From contig NZ_OZ245776.1 of NCBI RefSeq assembly GCF_965227735.1, forward strand, positions 4,960,001-5,024,000: 64,000 nt of DNA, in the 5' to 3' direction. This document shows positions 18,137-27,540 of this stretch, piece by piece. Below the pieces are notes generated by a model, which searched no databases, had not been told where the DNA came from, and saw nothing but the letters and a program-made list of their open reading frames with translations. Both the position numbers and the translations under genes were made by a program. Every line of letters starts with the position of its first letter. Position 1 is the first letter of the stretch. Origin of the DNA: Larkinella sp965227735. Its GTDB lineage: Bacteria > Bacteroidota > Bacteroidia > Cytophagales > Spirosomataceae.

Positions 18137-18451
18137 ATGTTGAAACGCGGACTACCGCCGGTACATCCTGGCGAGATTTTACGGGAAGAGTATATAAAGG
18201 AACGCAACCTGACGATTACCGAGGTTGCCAAAGGACTTGGGATTGCCCGGGCGAATTTGTCGGCGATTGTGAACGAGCGGGCAGGCATCAGTCCGGAGCT
18301 GGCTGTAAAACTGTCGGAAGCGTTTGGGAATACGGCCCAATTTTGGGTTAATCTGCAAAATAATTACGAACTCTGGCACGCTGAGAAGAAGGTAAACCGT
18401 GCAGTGATTCGGCATTTTGGTCATGCAGGAACGGGATTGCAGTCGGCTTAA
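18137..18451 (+). CDS. higA: HigA-like antitoxin (HTH_XRE)
   Basis: A 104-residue antitoxin. The N-terminal LPPVHPGEILREEYI is the HigA/VapI family signature, followed by a helix-turn-helix (about residues 26-55, TITEVAKGLGIARANLSAIVNERAGISPELAVKLSEAF). The C-terminal part (QFWVNLQNNYELWHAEKK) is also typical. The ATG at 18137 lies ten bases after the toxin stop. A longer frame opens inside higB at 18086. The protein should neutralise HigB and, with it, bind the palindrome at 17813-17840 to repress the operon. That is how characterised family members work and is inferred here. Confidence 0.92.
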   Translation: MLKRGLPPVHPGEILREEYIKERNLTITEVAKGLGIARANLSAIVNERAGISPELAVKLSEAFGNTAQFWVNLQNNYELWHAEKKVNRAVIRHFGHAGTGLQSA

Positions 18452-18606
18452 GGAAAATCCCGAACGCGACTGACGCAACCTGCAACACAAGCTTGCAAAC
18501 AATTCCCTGCCAATCCCGTTAAAAGGTGATTCAACCAGTCCGAAAACGTGCAGAAAAGAGTGAGGTGACCGGGGAGATACACACAATTACGTAAACGTCA
18601 CTTACC

Positions 18607-19725
18607 ATGTCTTCGGTTACCCCCCCGCCGTTTTACCACCGGCTTTCTCACACACTTCTGGCTCTGGGTCTGATCATGACCGCATTTTACCTCGGTCAGG
18701 ACATCATCGTGCCGTTTGCCATGGCCGGTTTGCTGGCGGTTTTGCTGCGCCCCGTCGAAGCCTGGCTCGTCCGGCGCAGGGTGCCGAAAGTGGTGGCTAT
18801 TAGTCTGGCGTTGCTGCTGGCCGTTGGGGCAATCGTGGGGCTAACCATGCTGATTTCGATGCAGATCGCACATTTTGCCGACGACTGGCCCAAGTTGCAA
18901 AAAAACCTCAGCGACTTCTACAACGACGCCCGGCGCTGGATTCGGCAGGAATATAATGTGAGTTACAGCAAACAGGACCAATACCTCAAAAAAGCCCAGG
19001 CGCAGACCATGGACACACTGCAGGGCTCCGGAACCCTGGGTGTCATTACCGGGCCGCTGGGAACGTTGCTGATTCTCCCGATTTATATGTTTCTGCTGCT
19101 GTATTACCGGGCTATGCTGATTCAATTCATCATCCGGCTGTTCACCAGCCAGCATACGGAACGCGTTCGCGAGGTGTTGGGCGAAATCCGGAGCGTCATT
19201 CAAAGTTACGTGGTGGGGCTGGTCACCGAAACCGTCTGTGTGGCCGTGCTCAATTCTGTTGGCTTGCTGGTTCTGGGTGTCCAGTACGCGGTTCTGATGG
19301 GCGTGATTGCCGCCATTTTGAATTTAATTCCTTACATCGGCGGGTTGGTAGCAACTGGTCTGGCAGTGGCGGTTACGTTTGTCAACCATCCCGAACCGTC
19401 GATGTTGCTGGGGGTCGTAGCGGTTTTTCTGGTGGTGCAGTTTATCGACAACAACTTCCTGGTGCCGGTAATCATCGGGTCCAAAGTGCGGATCAACGCG
19501 CTGGTTTCCATCGTAGGCGTGCTGATCGGTGGAGCACTGGCGGGAGTTTCGGGGATGTTCTTGTCGATTCCGATTATCGCTATTCTGAAAGTGATTTTCG
19601 ACCGGGTCGAAGGCATGGAGCCCTGGGGCATTTTGCTGGGCGACCAAACCTCGGAGGAAGACATCAATAAAATGCTGCGATTGCGACGGCGGAAGAAGAA
19701 AATTCCGTCGAGCCAGCCGGGCTAG
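18607..19725 (+). CDS. AI-2E family transporter (PerM/YdiK-like)
   Basis: A 372-residue membrane protein of the AI-2E/PerM family. The N-terminal helices (about 12-75, including DIIVPFAMAGLLAVLLRPVEAWL), an amphipathic loop (about 85-150) and a C-terminal bundle (about 160-345) with the family motif ILNLIPYIGGLVATG and FIDNNFLVPVIIGSKVRINALVS are clear. Members export various small molecules or ions, and some are Na+/H+ antiporters. The quorum-signal label is historic and not supported by sequence alone. The basic tail RLRRRKKKIPSS is cytoplasmic. The gene lies between higBA and the DmpA-type peptidase with no clear operon partner. Confidence 0.92.
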   Translation: MSSVTPPPFYHRLSHTLLALGLIMTAFYLGQDIIVPFAMAGLLAVLLRPVEAWLVRRRVPKVVAISLALLLAVGAIVGLTMLISMQIAHFADDWPKLQKNLSDFYNDARRWIRQEYNVSYSKQDQYLKKAQAQTMDTLQGSGTLGVITGPLGTLLILPIYMFLLLYYRAMLIQFIIRLFTSQHTERVREVLGEIRSVIQSYVVGLVTETVCVAVLNSVGLLVLGVQYAVLMGVIAAILNLIPYIGGLVATGLAVAVTFVNHPEPSMLLGVVAVFLVVQFIDNNFLVPVIIGSKVRINALVSIVGVLIGGALAGVSGMFLSIPIIAILKVIFDRVEGMEPWGILLGDQTSEEDINKMLRLRRRKKKIPSSQPG

Positions 19726-19779
19726 CCAAACCGGCACGTTGCCTGTTGGAAAAGACCGCTTCTCTGCCTATTTTCCGGT

Positions 19780-20904
19780 ATGAAAACCGCCTTCCGCGTA
19801 TTCCTGACGGCCCTGCTCCTCACCGGCTGCTACACCATGCAGGCTCAATCGACCAAACGCCCCCGCGACTACGGCATTCGCTTCGGCGTCATGCCCACCG
19901 GCCCTCTCAATGCCATCACCGATGTGCCGGGTGTGCGGGTTGGGCAGGTGACCTTGCTGGAAGGCCAGCGGGTGCGGACGGGTGTGACGGCCATTTTGCC
20001 CCACGGCGGCAACCTGTTTCAGGAAAAATGTCCGGCGGCTATCTATGTTGGCAACGGTTTTGGCAAACTGGCGGGCTACACACAGGTTGAGGAACTTGGT
20101 ACGCTCGAAACACCCATTGTTCTGACCAACACGCTCGGCGTTCCGACGGCGGCCGATGCCGTGATCGACTACACCTTAGCCCAACCCGGTAATGAACAGG
20201 TGCGCTCGCTGAATCCGGTGGTCGGCGAAACCAACGATGGTGGTCTGAACGACATCCGCAGCCGCCCCGTTACGAAACAGCACGTTCTGGATGCCATCAG
20301 ACAGGCCAAAACCGGTGCGGTGGACGAAGGCAATGTCGGTGCCGGAACCGGTACGGTTTGCTTCGGTTTCAAAGGCGGTATTGGCACGGCTTCGCGAAAG
20401 CTGCCGGTTTCGCTCGGCGGCTACACGGTTGGGGTTTTGGTGCAAACCAACTTCGGGGGCGTTTTGCAAATTGCGGGCGTACCCGTCGGCGTGGAACTGG
20501 GCAAATTCTCGTTTAAAGAAAAGCTCGACGGTTCGTGCATGATGGTGGTGCTGACCGACGCGCCACTCGACGCCCGGAATCTGAAACGACTCGCCAAGCG
20601 GGCGTTCATGGGCCTGGCCCGCACGGGCGGCATTGCGTCCAACGGCAGTGGCGATTACGTCATCGCCGTCTCGACCGCCAACCGCATTCCCAATGCCTCG
20701 AAAAGCACCTTCGACGAGGTGAAACTCCTCCGCAACGATGAGACTTCGCCCTGCTTCATGGCCGCCATCGAAGCCACCGAAGAAGCGATCATCAACTCGC
20801 TGTTTGCCGCCCGGTCGATGACCACTAGCAGCGGCTATCAGGTTGAGCAACTGCCGGTTGAGAAAGTGGTCGACCTCCTGAAAAAAGCCGGACAGGTGAA
20901 GTAA
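19780..20904 (+). CDS. P1/DmpA-family (S58) aminopeptidase
   Basis: A 374-residue N-terminal-nucleophile hydrolase of the DmpA/BapA family, which cleaves small or beta-amino-acid peptides after autoprocessing. The N-terminus is a lipoprotein-like signal peptide (LLLTGCYTMQ), so the enzyme is probably envelope-anchored. The expected autocleavage site is Gly289-Ser290 in ASNGSGDYVIA, which makes Ser290 the nucleophile. GETNDGGLNDIR, NVGAGTGTVCFGFKGGIGTASR and VGVLVQTNFGG are family blocks. The ATG at 19780 follows the short 54-base gap after the AI-2E gene and could be co-transcribed with it. It converges on the methyltransferase gene with only four bases between the two stops. Confidence 0.92.
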   Translation: MKTAFRVFLTALLLTGCYTMQAQSTKRPRDYGIRFGVMPTGPLNAITDVPGVRVGQVTLLEGQRVRTGVTAILPHGGNLFQEKCPAAIYVGNGFGKLAGYTQVEELGTLETPIVLTNTLGVPTAADAVIDYTLAQPGNEQVRSLNPVVGETNDGGLNDIRSRPVTKQHVLDAIRQAKTGAVDEGNVGAGTGTVCFGFKGGIGTASRKLPVSLGGYTVGVLVQTNFGGVLQIAGVPVGVELGKFSFKEKLDGSCMMVVLTDAPLDARNLKRLAKRAFMGLARTGGIASNGSGDYVIAVSTANRIPNASKSTFDEVKLLRNDETSPCFMAAIEATEEAIINSLFAARSMTTSSGYQVEQLPVEKVVDLLKKAGQVK

Positions 20905-20908
20905 CTCC

Positions 20909-21961
20909 TCAGCGTTTCCGCGCCCAGATCAGGCCGTAATCCATTTGCGTAGGAATATTCTCGTGAGTGGGTTCCAGTCCGGCTTTGGCAAACCAGTCGC
21001 GGTATTCCCGGCGGCTGTAGCAGCGGCCTTTGGTGCCCCAGAACAATTGGGCGGAATAGTCGGTAACGGCCAGCGGACCATCCAGCGCATCGTTCAGAAA
21101 CGCATCGTGTACCCACAATTCTCCGCCGGGGCGAATGGCGGCAGCAAACCGGTCGGCCAGGAGCTGGCAGGCCTCCGTTGGCCAGTCGTGAAACAGGCTG
21201 GCAGCCAGTAGAATATCCGTCTGCGGGATGTCGTCGGTCAGCATGTCGCCGGGTTGGAACGTCACCCGGTTTTTGACGGTTTCGGCGCCCGGACGTCCGC
21301 TTTGGGCAAACGCATCGAGTAGTTCTTCGGCCACGGCCAAAACCGCCGGGCGATCCAGAATCGTAGCAGTGGCTGTCGGATTGAGCAACAGCCATTCGTA
21401 GGTGTAAAAACCGGTGCCGCCCGCCACGTCGAGCAAATGACCCTCGCTTTTCGACAGCTTTGCGGCCACAATCGGCGACAGTTGCTGCGCCCTGCCGGCC
21501 AGGCCGAGCGTAAACATCCGACTCAGATCGGCATCGTCCATCGGCGATGGCTCGTCGCCTTCCTTGACATACGAAATACCGCCGGAAGTATCCAGTGGCC
21601 CGTCGTTCCGCAGTCGAACCGCCATTTCCACGGCCCCCGGATCGTTCTTTTCCAATCCGACGTATCCGATCAGATTGGGGGTCTGTTTTTGGGTAAGAAA
21701 CCGCCCTAATGCCGTGACTTGAAGCGCACCGGTTTCGTTGCTTTCCAGCATGTCCATCGCACAAAGTGCCGGAAAAAGAACGCTGGACGGGCGGTTTTTC
21801 AGCCCAATCCGCTGACTGAGTTCGGCGATTGACAGCGGCCCGTTGCTGAGTTCTTCAAAAACCGCCAGATGGTGAACGGCGGCAATCAGCAGCCGGGAGC
21901 CAAACATGGCGCGCAGGTGTCGGGTAATGGGAGCGAGGTCGGGTTGGGGTGTTGGTTGCAT
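20909..21961 (-). CDS. SAM-dependent O-methyltransferase
   Basis: A 350-residue protein with the two-domain layout of dimeric small-molecule O-methyltransferases. The N-terminal winged-helix dimerisation domain (about 10-95, including LAVFEELSNGPLSIAELSQRIGL) is followed by a Rossmann domain with the SAM motif LLDVAGGTGFYT (about 180-190). The acidic stretch ATILDRPAV and LFHDWPTEACQLL carry the loops after strands 2 and 5, with His-Asp typical of catalytic bases in this family. The natural substrate is unknown. A 39-base inverted repeat lies just upstream of its start. Confidence 0.88.
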   Translation of the reverse strand: MQPTPQPDLAPITRHLRAMFGSRLLIAAVHHLAVFEELSNGPLSIAELSQRIGLKNRPSSVLFPALCAMDMLESNETGALQVTALGRFLTQKQTPNLIGYVGLEKNDPGAVEMAVRLRNDGPLDTSGGISYVKEGDEPSPMDDADLSRMFTLGLAGRAQQLSPIVAAKLSKSEGHLLDVAGGTGFYTYEWLLLNPTATATILDRPAVLAVAEELLDAFAQSGRPGAETVKNRVTFQPGDMLTDDIPQTDILLAASLFHDWPTEACQLLADRFAAAIRPGGELWVHDAFLNDALDGPLAVTDYSAQLFWGTKGRCYSRREYRDWFAKAGLEPTHENIPTQMDYGLIWARKR

Positions 21962-21978
21962 TCGTACGAAGTAAAAAG

Positions 21979-22071
21979 AATGATAAATTTAAAATGATGA
22001 ACGCTAAATGTAAAAGTATTACCCAATCTGACACTTTTACATTTAGCGTTCATCATTTTAAATTTATCATT
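21979..22071. repeat. Long perfect inverted repeat, 39-base arms (family TAAATGTAAAAGT)
   Basis: Arms 21979-22017 and 22033-22071 are perfectly complementary around a 15-base loop. The part AAATGATGAACGCTAAATG resembles the arms at 34847-34912 and 40441-40489. It lies upstream of the methyltransferase start, so it is in that gene's promoter or leader region. Confidence 0.92.
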
Positions 22072-22192
22072 TCATTTCTACGCTTTCCCGGCTCCAAAAG
22101 AAGGAAACGTTCCCGAAAGCCACAGCGGTTTTTCGCAAACTAGTCTCCGGTCGGTCGCGGTTTGGTAAACCAAACCGATTCCAAGAGTGCTG

Positions 22193-22657
22193 TCAGGGCT
22201 GGATAAACTCGGTGAGGTCCAGCCGGGTACGTATTCTGCTGAGTTCGATGTCATTAAATTGGTATACCTTGGTTACTGTAAAGAAAACTTTGTAATTGAA
22301 ATCATCATTGGCGGCTGAAAGGGTCTGCGTTGATCCAATTCCCCAGTCATTGGATTGGCCCAAAGTCAATTCATTCGCCGGGAGTGGGTCATTGGCCGAC
22401 GAATCGTCAATTTCGATTCCTGAACATCTGACCACAAACTGCGTCTTGTTGTTGTTCACGTCAACATAAAACTCCCGGCCGACTGGGTGATCGCTATTGT
22501 CTCTAACATTATCTGCCCGCCAGTTATATTGTTGAGAATCAACCGTTATGTTGAGACTCCACTCGGCAGAATTGCCCGGTTCACTGAACCAGCCATCGTA
22601 GCTCTCCGATTTCCTGACCTGGATACTGTCGATTGTTACTTTAATTCTCTTTTCCAT
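22193..22657 (-). CDS. Hypothetical protein
   Basis: A 154-residue soluble protein without a signal peptide. I do not recognise it. Alternating hydrophobic patterns (KVTIDSIQVRKSES, SLNITVDSQQYNW, TQFVVRCSGIEIDD, YKVFFTVTKVYQF) suggest a beta-sandwich, perhaps C2- or calycin-like. It lies 69 bases downstream of the PQQ-propeller lipoprotein gene on the same strand, so the two may be co-transcribed. The 26398-26868 product has a similar size and beta-rich look but no clear sequence identity. Confidence 0.65.
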   Translation of the reverse strand: MEKRIKVTIDSIQVRKSESYDGWFSEPGNSAEWSLNITVDSQQYNWRADNVRDNSDHPVGREFYVDVNNNKTQFVVRCSGIEIDDSSANDPLPANELTLGQSNDWGIGSTQTLSAANDDFNYKVFFTVTKVYQFNDIELSRIRTRLDLTEFIQP

Positions 22658-22726
22658 TTTAGTAGATGAGTCAATTGTGGGATGAATACCGGGAAATTGT
22701 ATTTTCTGACGGTTGATGAACCTGAT

Positions 22727-24202
22727 TTACTGCACGGCTCCACTCGGACCAGGCATGTATACTTTGCCTTTGATGAACGCTACCGGATTGGTGATGGGAT
22801 TCCAGTCGGGTGAAGAATAAGTACCACCGCTGATGGTGAGCTTGATTGCTCCCGTGGCAGCATCCAATGCGTAGATGGCCGGAGTATATTTCCCATTCAG
22901 TTCACTCCCGGTGGCATAAACGATGCCGTCGTCGGTCACGATAGGGCTTGAATAAGCCGGAAATTTGGCGGCAGACCATTTTTTTGCCCCTGTTGTTGCA
23001 TCGATAGCGTGTAGAAAAGAATCCGACCCGACGACATAGATCACCCCGTTGGCACCGATTGGGGAGGACTCAAAGTGCGCGTCGAACTTGGTTTTATATT
23101 CCCACTTTTTATCACCGGTTTTTGCGTCGAGCGCATACAGAATCCCGTCGTAGGAAGCCGCATAAACGAAACCATTGATGACTGTAGGCGAGTTATTGAT
23201 GGTGCCGGATGCCGCAAAACGCCATTTAACCGTGCCTTTGTCGGCTTCGAGAGCAAGCAACCCTTTATTGTTGTTGTCTTGCACGTAGACCAACCCGTTC
23301 GAGACGCACACACCGTTCTTTAAATCGCTGGTCGGGTATTTCCATTTTACGGCTCCACTGGCTGCGTCCAGGGCAAAGAGCATTTTGTCGCCATAACTCG
23401 TAATGTAAACGACCCCACCGACAACTGTTGGACTGGCCTGAGCCGAGCTGCCAATTGCAAATTCCCATTTTTTAGTGCCGCTGGCAGCATCGAGCGCATA
23501 GACTTTTTTGTCCAGTCCATTACCCCCGAAATAGAGCGTACCGTTTTCGACCACCGGACTCGACCGGATTACGTCTGCCGTTTGAAACTCCCATTTTTTA
23601 GCCCCGGTCCGGGCATCGAGCGCATACATTTTCTTCTCGCCCGAACCAAAGTAAATGGTTTCGCCGAGTAGATAGGGGTCTGTCGATATCTGGAATTTAT
23701 TAGCCGCATACGTCCATAGTTTCATTCCGGTAGCAGCGTCAAAAGCCTGGAGTCCGCCCGTCTCGGTTCCGAAGAAAAGGTAATCTTTAGCGGTAGAACT
23801 TGATTTTCCCACCGTTACAGAAACCGTATAGGCCTGCGTGCTGCCGTCTTCGGCTGTAATCGTATAGGTGACGGCTTTGCTGAAATCCTGCACCACGCCC
23901 GTGGCGGGTGAAACCGTGGCTTTCTCGGAAACCGTGAGGGTCGGAACCAGCCTCGTTAGGTCAGTGCCGATCGGAACTTCGGCTTTGATGGTTTTGGCCG
24001 TCGCGTCGATCGTGGCCGCAACGGCGGGCGTCAGCGCATTGAAGGCGAAGGTTTTGAGGTCTTTGGCCGAACTTTTGGTCGGTGTAACAGGCGTTGGTGT
24101 AACGGGCGTTGGGGTGATGGTTTCTTCCTTTTTCTTGCAGGAAATGGCCCCAAACAGCAGCAAATAGAGAAGAACCGTGATGAGTGATACTGGTGATTTC
24201 AT
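22727..24202 (-). CDS. PQQ-like beta-propeller lipoprotein with N-terminal DUF5018-like domain
   Basis: A 491-residue lipoprotein. The lipobox is FGAISC with Cys at about residue 22, followed by KKK and a TP-rich linker (TPTPVTPTPVTPTK). A beta-sandwich of the DUF5018 type covers about residues 45-130 (VTYTITAEDGSTQAYTVSV). From about 140 to 480 run seven or more PQQ-like blades, each with ALDAxTGxxKWxF and a 'SSPxxxxGxxYxG' strand. Such propellers are scaffolds or bind ligands, and BamB is a well-known relative in fold only. The gene is divergent from the TPR histidine kinase and shares with it a 213-base promoter region with a palindromic motif, so it is a candidate target of that system. 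Confidence 0.9.
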   Translation of the reverse strand: MKSPVSLITVLLYLLLFGAISCKKKEETITPTPVTPTPVTPTKSSAKDLKTFAFNALTPAVAATIDATAKTIKAEVPIGTDLTRLVPTLTVSEKATVSPATGVVQDFSKAVTYTITAEDGSTQAYTVSVTVGKSSSTAKDYLFFGTETGGLQAFDAATGMKLWTYAANKFQISTDPYLLGETIYFGSGEKKMYALDARTGAKKWEFQTADVIRSSPVVENGTLYFGGNGLDKKVYALDAASGTKKWEFAIGSSAQASPTVVGGVVYITSYGDKMLFALDAASGAVKWKYPTSDLKNGVCVSNGLVYVQDNNNKGLLALEADKGTVKWRFAASGTINNSPTVINGFVYAASYDGILYALDAKTGDKKWEYKTKFDAHFESSPIGANGVIYVVGSDSFLHAIDATTGAKKWSAAKFPAYSSPIVTDDGIVYATGSELNGKYTPAIYALDAATGAIKLTISGGTYSSPDWNPITNPVAFIKGKVYMPGPSGAVQ

Positions 24203-24316
24203 AATTGAGGTACGTTTATGGTCTATCGAAGCGAATGCGGTGCCGTGGCTGGCCGGTCGATGGTATCAAAGGTCGATACGATTCCGGCGGTCGGAAATCC
24301 CTGATACAGATGATTT

Positions 24317-24336
24317 TGCATCCTAGAATTTGAGGA
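24317..24336. promoter_or_regulatory. Palindromic motif in the lipoprotein/kinase divergent promoter
   Basis: TGCATCCTAGAATTTGAGGA contains TCCTnnAATTnnAGGA. A near-identical copy lies upstream of the response regulator gene (27689-27708). It is 79 bases before the kinase start and about 115 before the lipoprotein start. Confidence 0.5.
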
Positions 24337-24415
24337 TATGCGCATCCGAAAACCGCCTGGTGGGTGCTATGATTAATGTGAGGGATCGCTTATGTTTGCG
24401 GATTACCCGCCGAAC

Positions 24416-26401
24416 ATGAAGAAACTGCTGCTCATACTGTGTTTGCTGGCCCGGGCAGGAGTTGCCCAAACGCCGGAGATCGACAGTTTAAAACAGAACC
24501 TAAAGGTGTTGCGGGCGCAGCCTGTGAGCCTGGCGCGCGACACTACGATTTACGCGTCACTAAAACAGCTGATGACCCGCTATGTCGAGGTCAATCTGGA
24601 CTCCGCCCTTCACTTTACCGCTCAGATGATTGCTTTGAGTCAGCAACCTAAACTGCAAAAGGACCTGATTTATGCGTATCAATTTGAAGGGTATATCTAC
24701 CAGATTAAAGGAGATCATTACCAGAGCATCCAAGCCCATTATAAAGCACTCCTGCTCGCTGAAAAATTAAAAAATCATACGCGGGCTGCCGTGTCATTGG
24801 GCGGTCTGGCCCACGCGTATATGAGCCTGAAAGACTATTCAAAAGCCATTGAGTTGTGCGAGAAGGGGCTGAGAATTATCCGAAATCACCCGAACCCCAA
24901 AGCCCAGATGCCCATTCTGAATGTATTGGGAGGGGTATACAAAGAGCAGGGTCGGCTTCGCGAAGCGTTAAACGTTTATCAGGAGCTTAATGCCGTTTCC
25001 AGAGAAGCCGGGAACCTTTGGTATGAAACCCAGAGTCTGCACGCGATCGGATGGGTGTACGATGGAATGGGAAACGGCCCGAAAGCGCTGGTGTTTTATC
25101 AGAAGTCATTGGCACTTTCCGAACAAACCGGCAGCGTGGATTTAAAAGGAAGCATTTTGCTCAACATAGCCGGTTTATACATCACCCAAAAGAAATGGAA
25201 GGAAGCGTTAACGTATTGTAATCTGGCCAAAAATTTTGCACTAAGCGTCAACAATTCGAGCGTTGTGGTGGAAGCAGAGGAAAAGCTTTACCAGATTTTT
25301 AAACAGACCGGCGAGACCAATGAAGCCCTGAAAGCACACGAAAACTTTACGGTTTTAAAAGATAGTTTATCGAAAGAGCGAAACGAGCAGCGGATTGAAG
25401 CGTTGCAGGCACAGTATGACAATGTTCAGAAACAGAACGAATTGCAGAAACAACAGGTGCAGTTGCTGGCGCAGGAAAACCAAAACCAGGAACTGGCCCA
25501 AACCCGGAACATACTATTTCTGGGCATAGCGGGAATCCTGTTTCTGGCGGTATTGCTGTTCTGGAACAACCGGCGGCTGCAAAGTAAAAACCGGCAGATC
25601 AACCAGCAGAAAGTGCTGGTTGAACAGGCGCAGGAACAACTTTCGAATATTAATAAAACCCTGGAAGTCAGGGTGGAAACCCGGACCCAAGAACTGGTGC
25701 AGGCCAACCGGGAACTGATCAAGAAAAATGAAGAAATCAAGGGGGCGCTTTTTAAAGGCCAAACCATCGAGCGGAAACGCGTGGCTATCGAACTGCACGA
25801 CAACCTGAGTAGCCTGCTGAGTGCGGTCAACATGAGTATTCAGCACATCAACCCCCAAAATCTGTCGGATCAGGAACAATCCGTCTACCGGAACGTGAAG
25901 CAAATGGTGAAAAGTGCCTATTCGGAAGTGCGGAATATTTCGCATAACATTCTCCCGGCCGAGCTTGAAAAAGAGGGGTTATCGAGCGTTCTGACCACAT
26001 TGATTGCCAAATTAAACCAGAATTCTCCGTTGCAGTTCCGACTATCGACGTCGCTCTTCCAGGAACGTCTTCCGGCCGAAATCGAGTTTAACGTATACAG
26101 CATTCTGCTGGAATTGATCAACAATGTGATCAAGCACGCTCAGGCGCTAAAAGTGGACATTGAGCTGAAGCAGACAGTCCGTGGAATTGAATTATCCGTC
26201 GCCGATGACGGTATTGGCCTTCCTGCGGAATCGGGAAAACAGGGCGTCGGGTTGCAGAACATCAGAAGCCGGCTGGATGCGTTGGGCGGCACGTTTGATG
26301 CCCGTCAGCGAATGCCCCAGGGGACCGAAATGGCCATAAAAATCCCCATCGAAAGTAGTTACTCTGATGGGGATGTTCAGGGGCTTGAACTGAGTGCTTA
26401 A
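24416..26401 (+). CDS. TPR-repeat sensor histidine kinase (HisKA_3 type)
   Basis: A 661-residue kinase. A signal peptide (KKLLLILCLLARAGVAQ) leads into a periplasmic TPR region (about 30-330), one membrane helix (about 364-383, ILFLGIAGILFLAVLLFW), a coiled coil, and a HisKA_3 dimerisation helix with phospho-acceptor His461 in ERKRVAIELHDNLSS. The C-terminal HATPase domain shows LLELINNVIKHAQA, VADDGIGLP and GVGLQNIRSRL. The ATG at 24416 is chosen over 24392 because it starts the signal peptide directly. The LuxR-type regulator at 26899-27540 is the obvious partner, although it sits on the opposite strand. The last four bases overlap the stop of the convergent gene. Confidence 0.93.
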   Translation: MKKLLLILCLLARAGVAQTPEIDSLKQNLKVLRAQPVSLARDTTIYASLKQLMTRYVEVNLDSALHFTAQMIALSQQPKLQKDLIYAYQFEGYIYQIKGDHYQSIQAHYKALLLAEKLKNHTRAAVSLGGLAHAYMSLKDYSKAIELCEKGLRIIRNHPNPKAQMPILNVLGGVYKEQGRLREALNVYQELNAVSREAGNLWYETQSLHAIGWVYDGMGNGPKALVFYQKSLALSEQTGSVDLKGSILLNIAGLYITQKKWKEALTYCNLAKNFALSVNNSSVVVEAEEKLYQIFKQTGETNEALKAHENFTVLKDSLSKERNEQRIEALQAQYDNVQKQNELQKQQVQLLAQENQNQELAQTRNILFLGIAGILFLAVLLFWNNRRLQSKNRQINQQKVLVEQAQEQLSNINKTLEVRVETRTQELVQANRELIKKNEEIKGALFKGQTIERKRVAIELHDNLSSLLSAVNMSIQHINPQNLSDQEQSVYRNVKQMVKSAYSEVRNISHNILPAELEKEGLSSVLTTLIAKLNQNSPLQFRLSTSLFQERLPAEIEFNVYSILLELINNVIKHAQALKVDIELKQTVRGIELSVADDGIGLPAESGKQGVGLQNIRSRLDALGGTFDARQRMPQGTEMAIKIPIESSYSDGDVQGLELSA

Positions 26402-26868
26402 CTCATCCGTCGGCCGGATTCTACCCGGGCCAGGTTACCAGCTTCGAAGTGATTAAGATCGAGTGAAAAAGCGGTAAATTGCTTCGGGGGAGCGCCGGGA
26501 GGCACTTTTTCCATAGCCGCTGCAGAGATCCCGGGAGCAGGAAGGATAAAGGGCGGGATGGGAGCCAGACCGGCTGGGATAAACTCTTTTAATTTGGAGA
26601 ACCGGTCTTCCGTATATGTCACGACTAAATTCAGAAAAGTAACCGTCTGCCCGCCAATTTTGCAGGAGAAAATTTCTTTTTCGAGAACATCCTTATACGG
26701 TATTTCAAATTCATGAACATGGTCAGCGTCGTCGTCGCCGTCAAAAAGCTTTACGGTAATTGATTCATTTCGAGCGTGGTGGTCGATTATGGCAAAGCCT
26801 TGCAGGCGGAGGGTTCTGGTCTCATTGGATGAGTCGGGTACGGCTCGGTCGAGGGATTCGTCGGACAT
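26398..26868 (-). CDS. Hypothetical protein in the response-regulator operon
   Basis: A 156-residue protein that I do not recognise. It lacks a signal peptide. The first 90 residues look beta-rich (TRTLRLQGFAIIDHHARNES, ITVKLFDGDDDADHVHEFEI, CKIGGQTVTFLNLVVTYTED). A Pro/Ala-rich linker (about 100-125) follows. It starts 30 bases after the response regulator stop on the same strand, so the two genes are likely one transcript, and its stop overlaps the kinase stop by four bases. A role in the signalling module is inferred only from position. Confidence 0.6.
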   Translation of the reverse strand: MSDESLDRAVPDSSNETRTLRLQGFAIIDHHARNESITVKLFDGDDDADHVHEFEIPYKDVLEKEIFSCKIGGQTVTFLNLVVTYTEDRFSKLKEFIPAGLAPIPPFILPAPGISAAAMEKVPPGAPPKQFTAFSLDLNHFEAGNLARVESGRRMS

Positions 26869-26898
26869 GGAAGGAGCAATTTAAGGGTTGAAAATGGT

Positions 26899-27540
26899 TT
26901 AAATAAGCTGGAATTTGATGGCATACTTCACCAGCCCAATCGTCGTTTGCGTGCCCAGTTTCTGCATGAGGTGTTTGCGGTGGGTTTCGACGGTGGTGGG
27001 GCTGATAAATAATTTTTCGGCAATCTGCGTCCCCGAAAATTCCTGTGCGATGAGCTTCAGCACTTCCAGTTCGCGTTGGGTAATCGTGATTTTCTGCGGT
27101 TTTTCAACATTCGGATTCAGCTCGTGGACGGGGTCGTGCGCCAGTTGCATCAACACGGCGTCGCTGTAAAATTTCCGGCCTTCGCAGATGGTTTTCAGGG
27201 CGGTTTCCAGGTCTTCCCGTTCCGCACTTTTCAGTACGTAGCCGTCGGCACCGGCCCGCAGGGCTTCCTTGATGGCTTCGGGTTGATCGGCCACGGTAAG
27301 CAGGCAGATTTTGACCTCCGGGAAATGCACCCGTATCTGGAGCGTCAGCTCGATACCGCCCATCACCGGCATTTGAAGATCGGAAACCACGAGGTCGATG
27401 TTTTTTTCAATCTCCAGCGCGGTCAGAACCTGTTTGCCATTGGTGTGCTTGCCCACGACCTCGATGCCGTCGATACTCGACAGCAGCATCGAAATACTTT
27501 CCAACAGAATCCGATGATCTTCGGCGACAAGAATGCGCAT
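26899..27540 (-). CDS. NarL/LuxR-type response regulator
   Basis: A 213-residue two-domain regulator. The receiver domain carries the acidic pair in VAEDHR, phosphoacceptor Asp54 in VVSDLQMP, and Lys in VLKSAE. The C-terminal LuxR helix-turn-helix (about 145-205) reads ITQRELEVLKLIAQEFSGTQ and continues with the second helix pair. It is the standard partner of HisKA_3 kinases, so the TPR kinase at 24416-26401 is the likely phosphodonor. Upstream DNA (27669-27709) holds a palindromic motif also found before the kinase and lipoprotein genes, which suits autoregulation. Confidence 0.93.
   Translation of the reverse strand: MRILVAEDHRILLESISMLLSSIDGIEVVGKHTNGKQVLTALEIEKNIDLVVSDLQMPVMGGIELTLQIRVHFPEVKICLLTVADQPEAIKEALRAGADGYVLKSAEREDLETALKTICEGRKFYSDAVLMQLAHDPVHELNPNVEKPQKITITQRELEVLKLIAQEFSGTQIAEKLFISPTTVETHRKHLMQKLGTQTTIGLVKYAIKFQLI

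Noticed and set aside
19332..19737. Minus-strand frames in the AI-2E gene
   Set aside because: They are rich in His, Gln and Arg as expected of an antisense shadow and have no independent start context.
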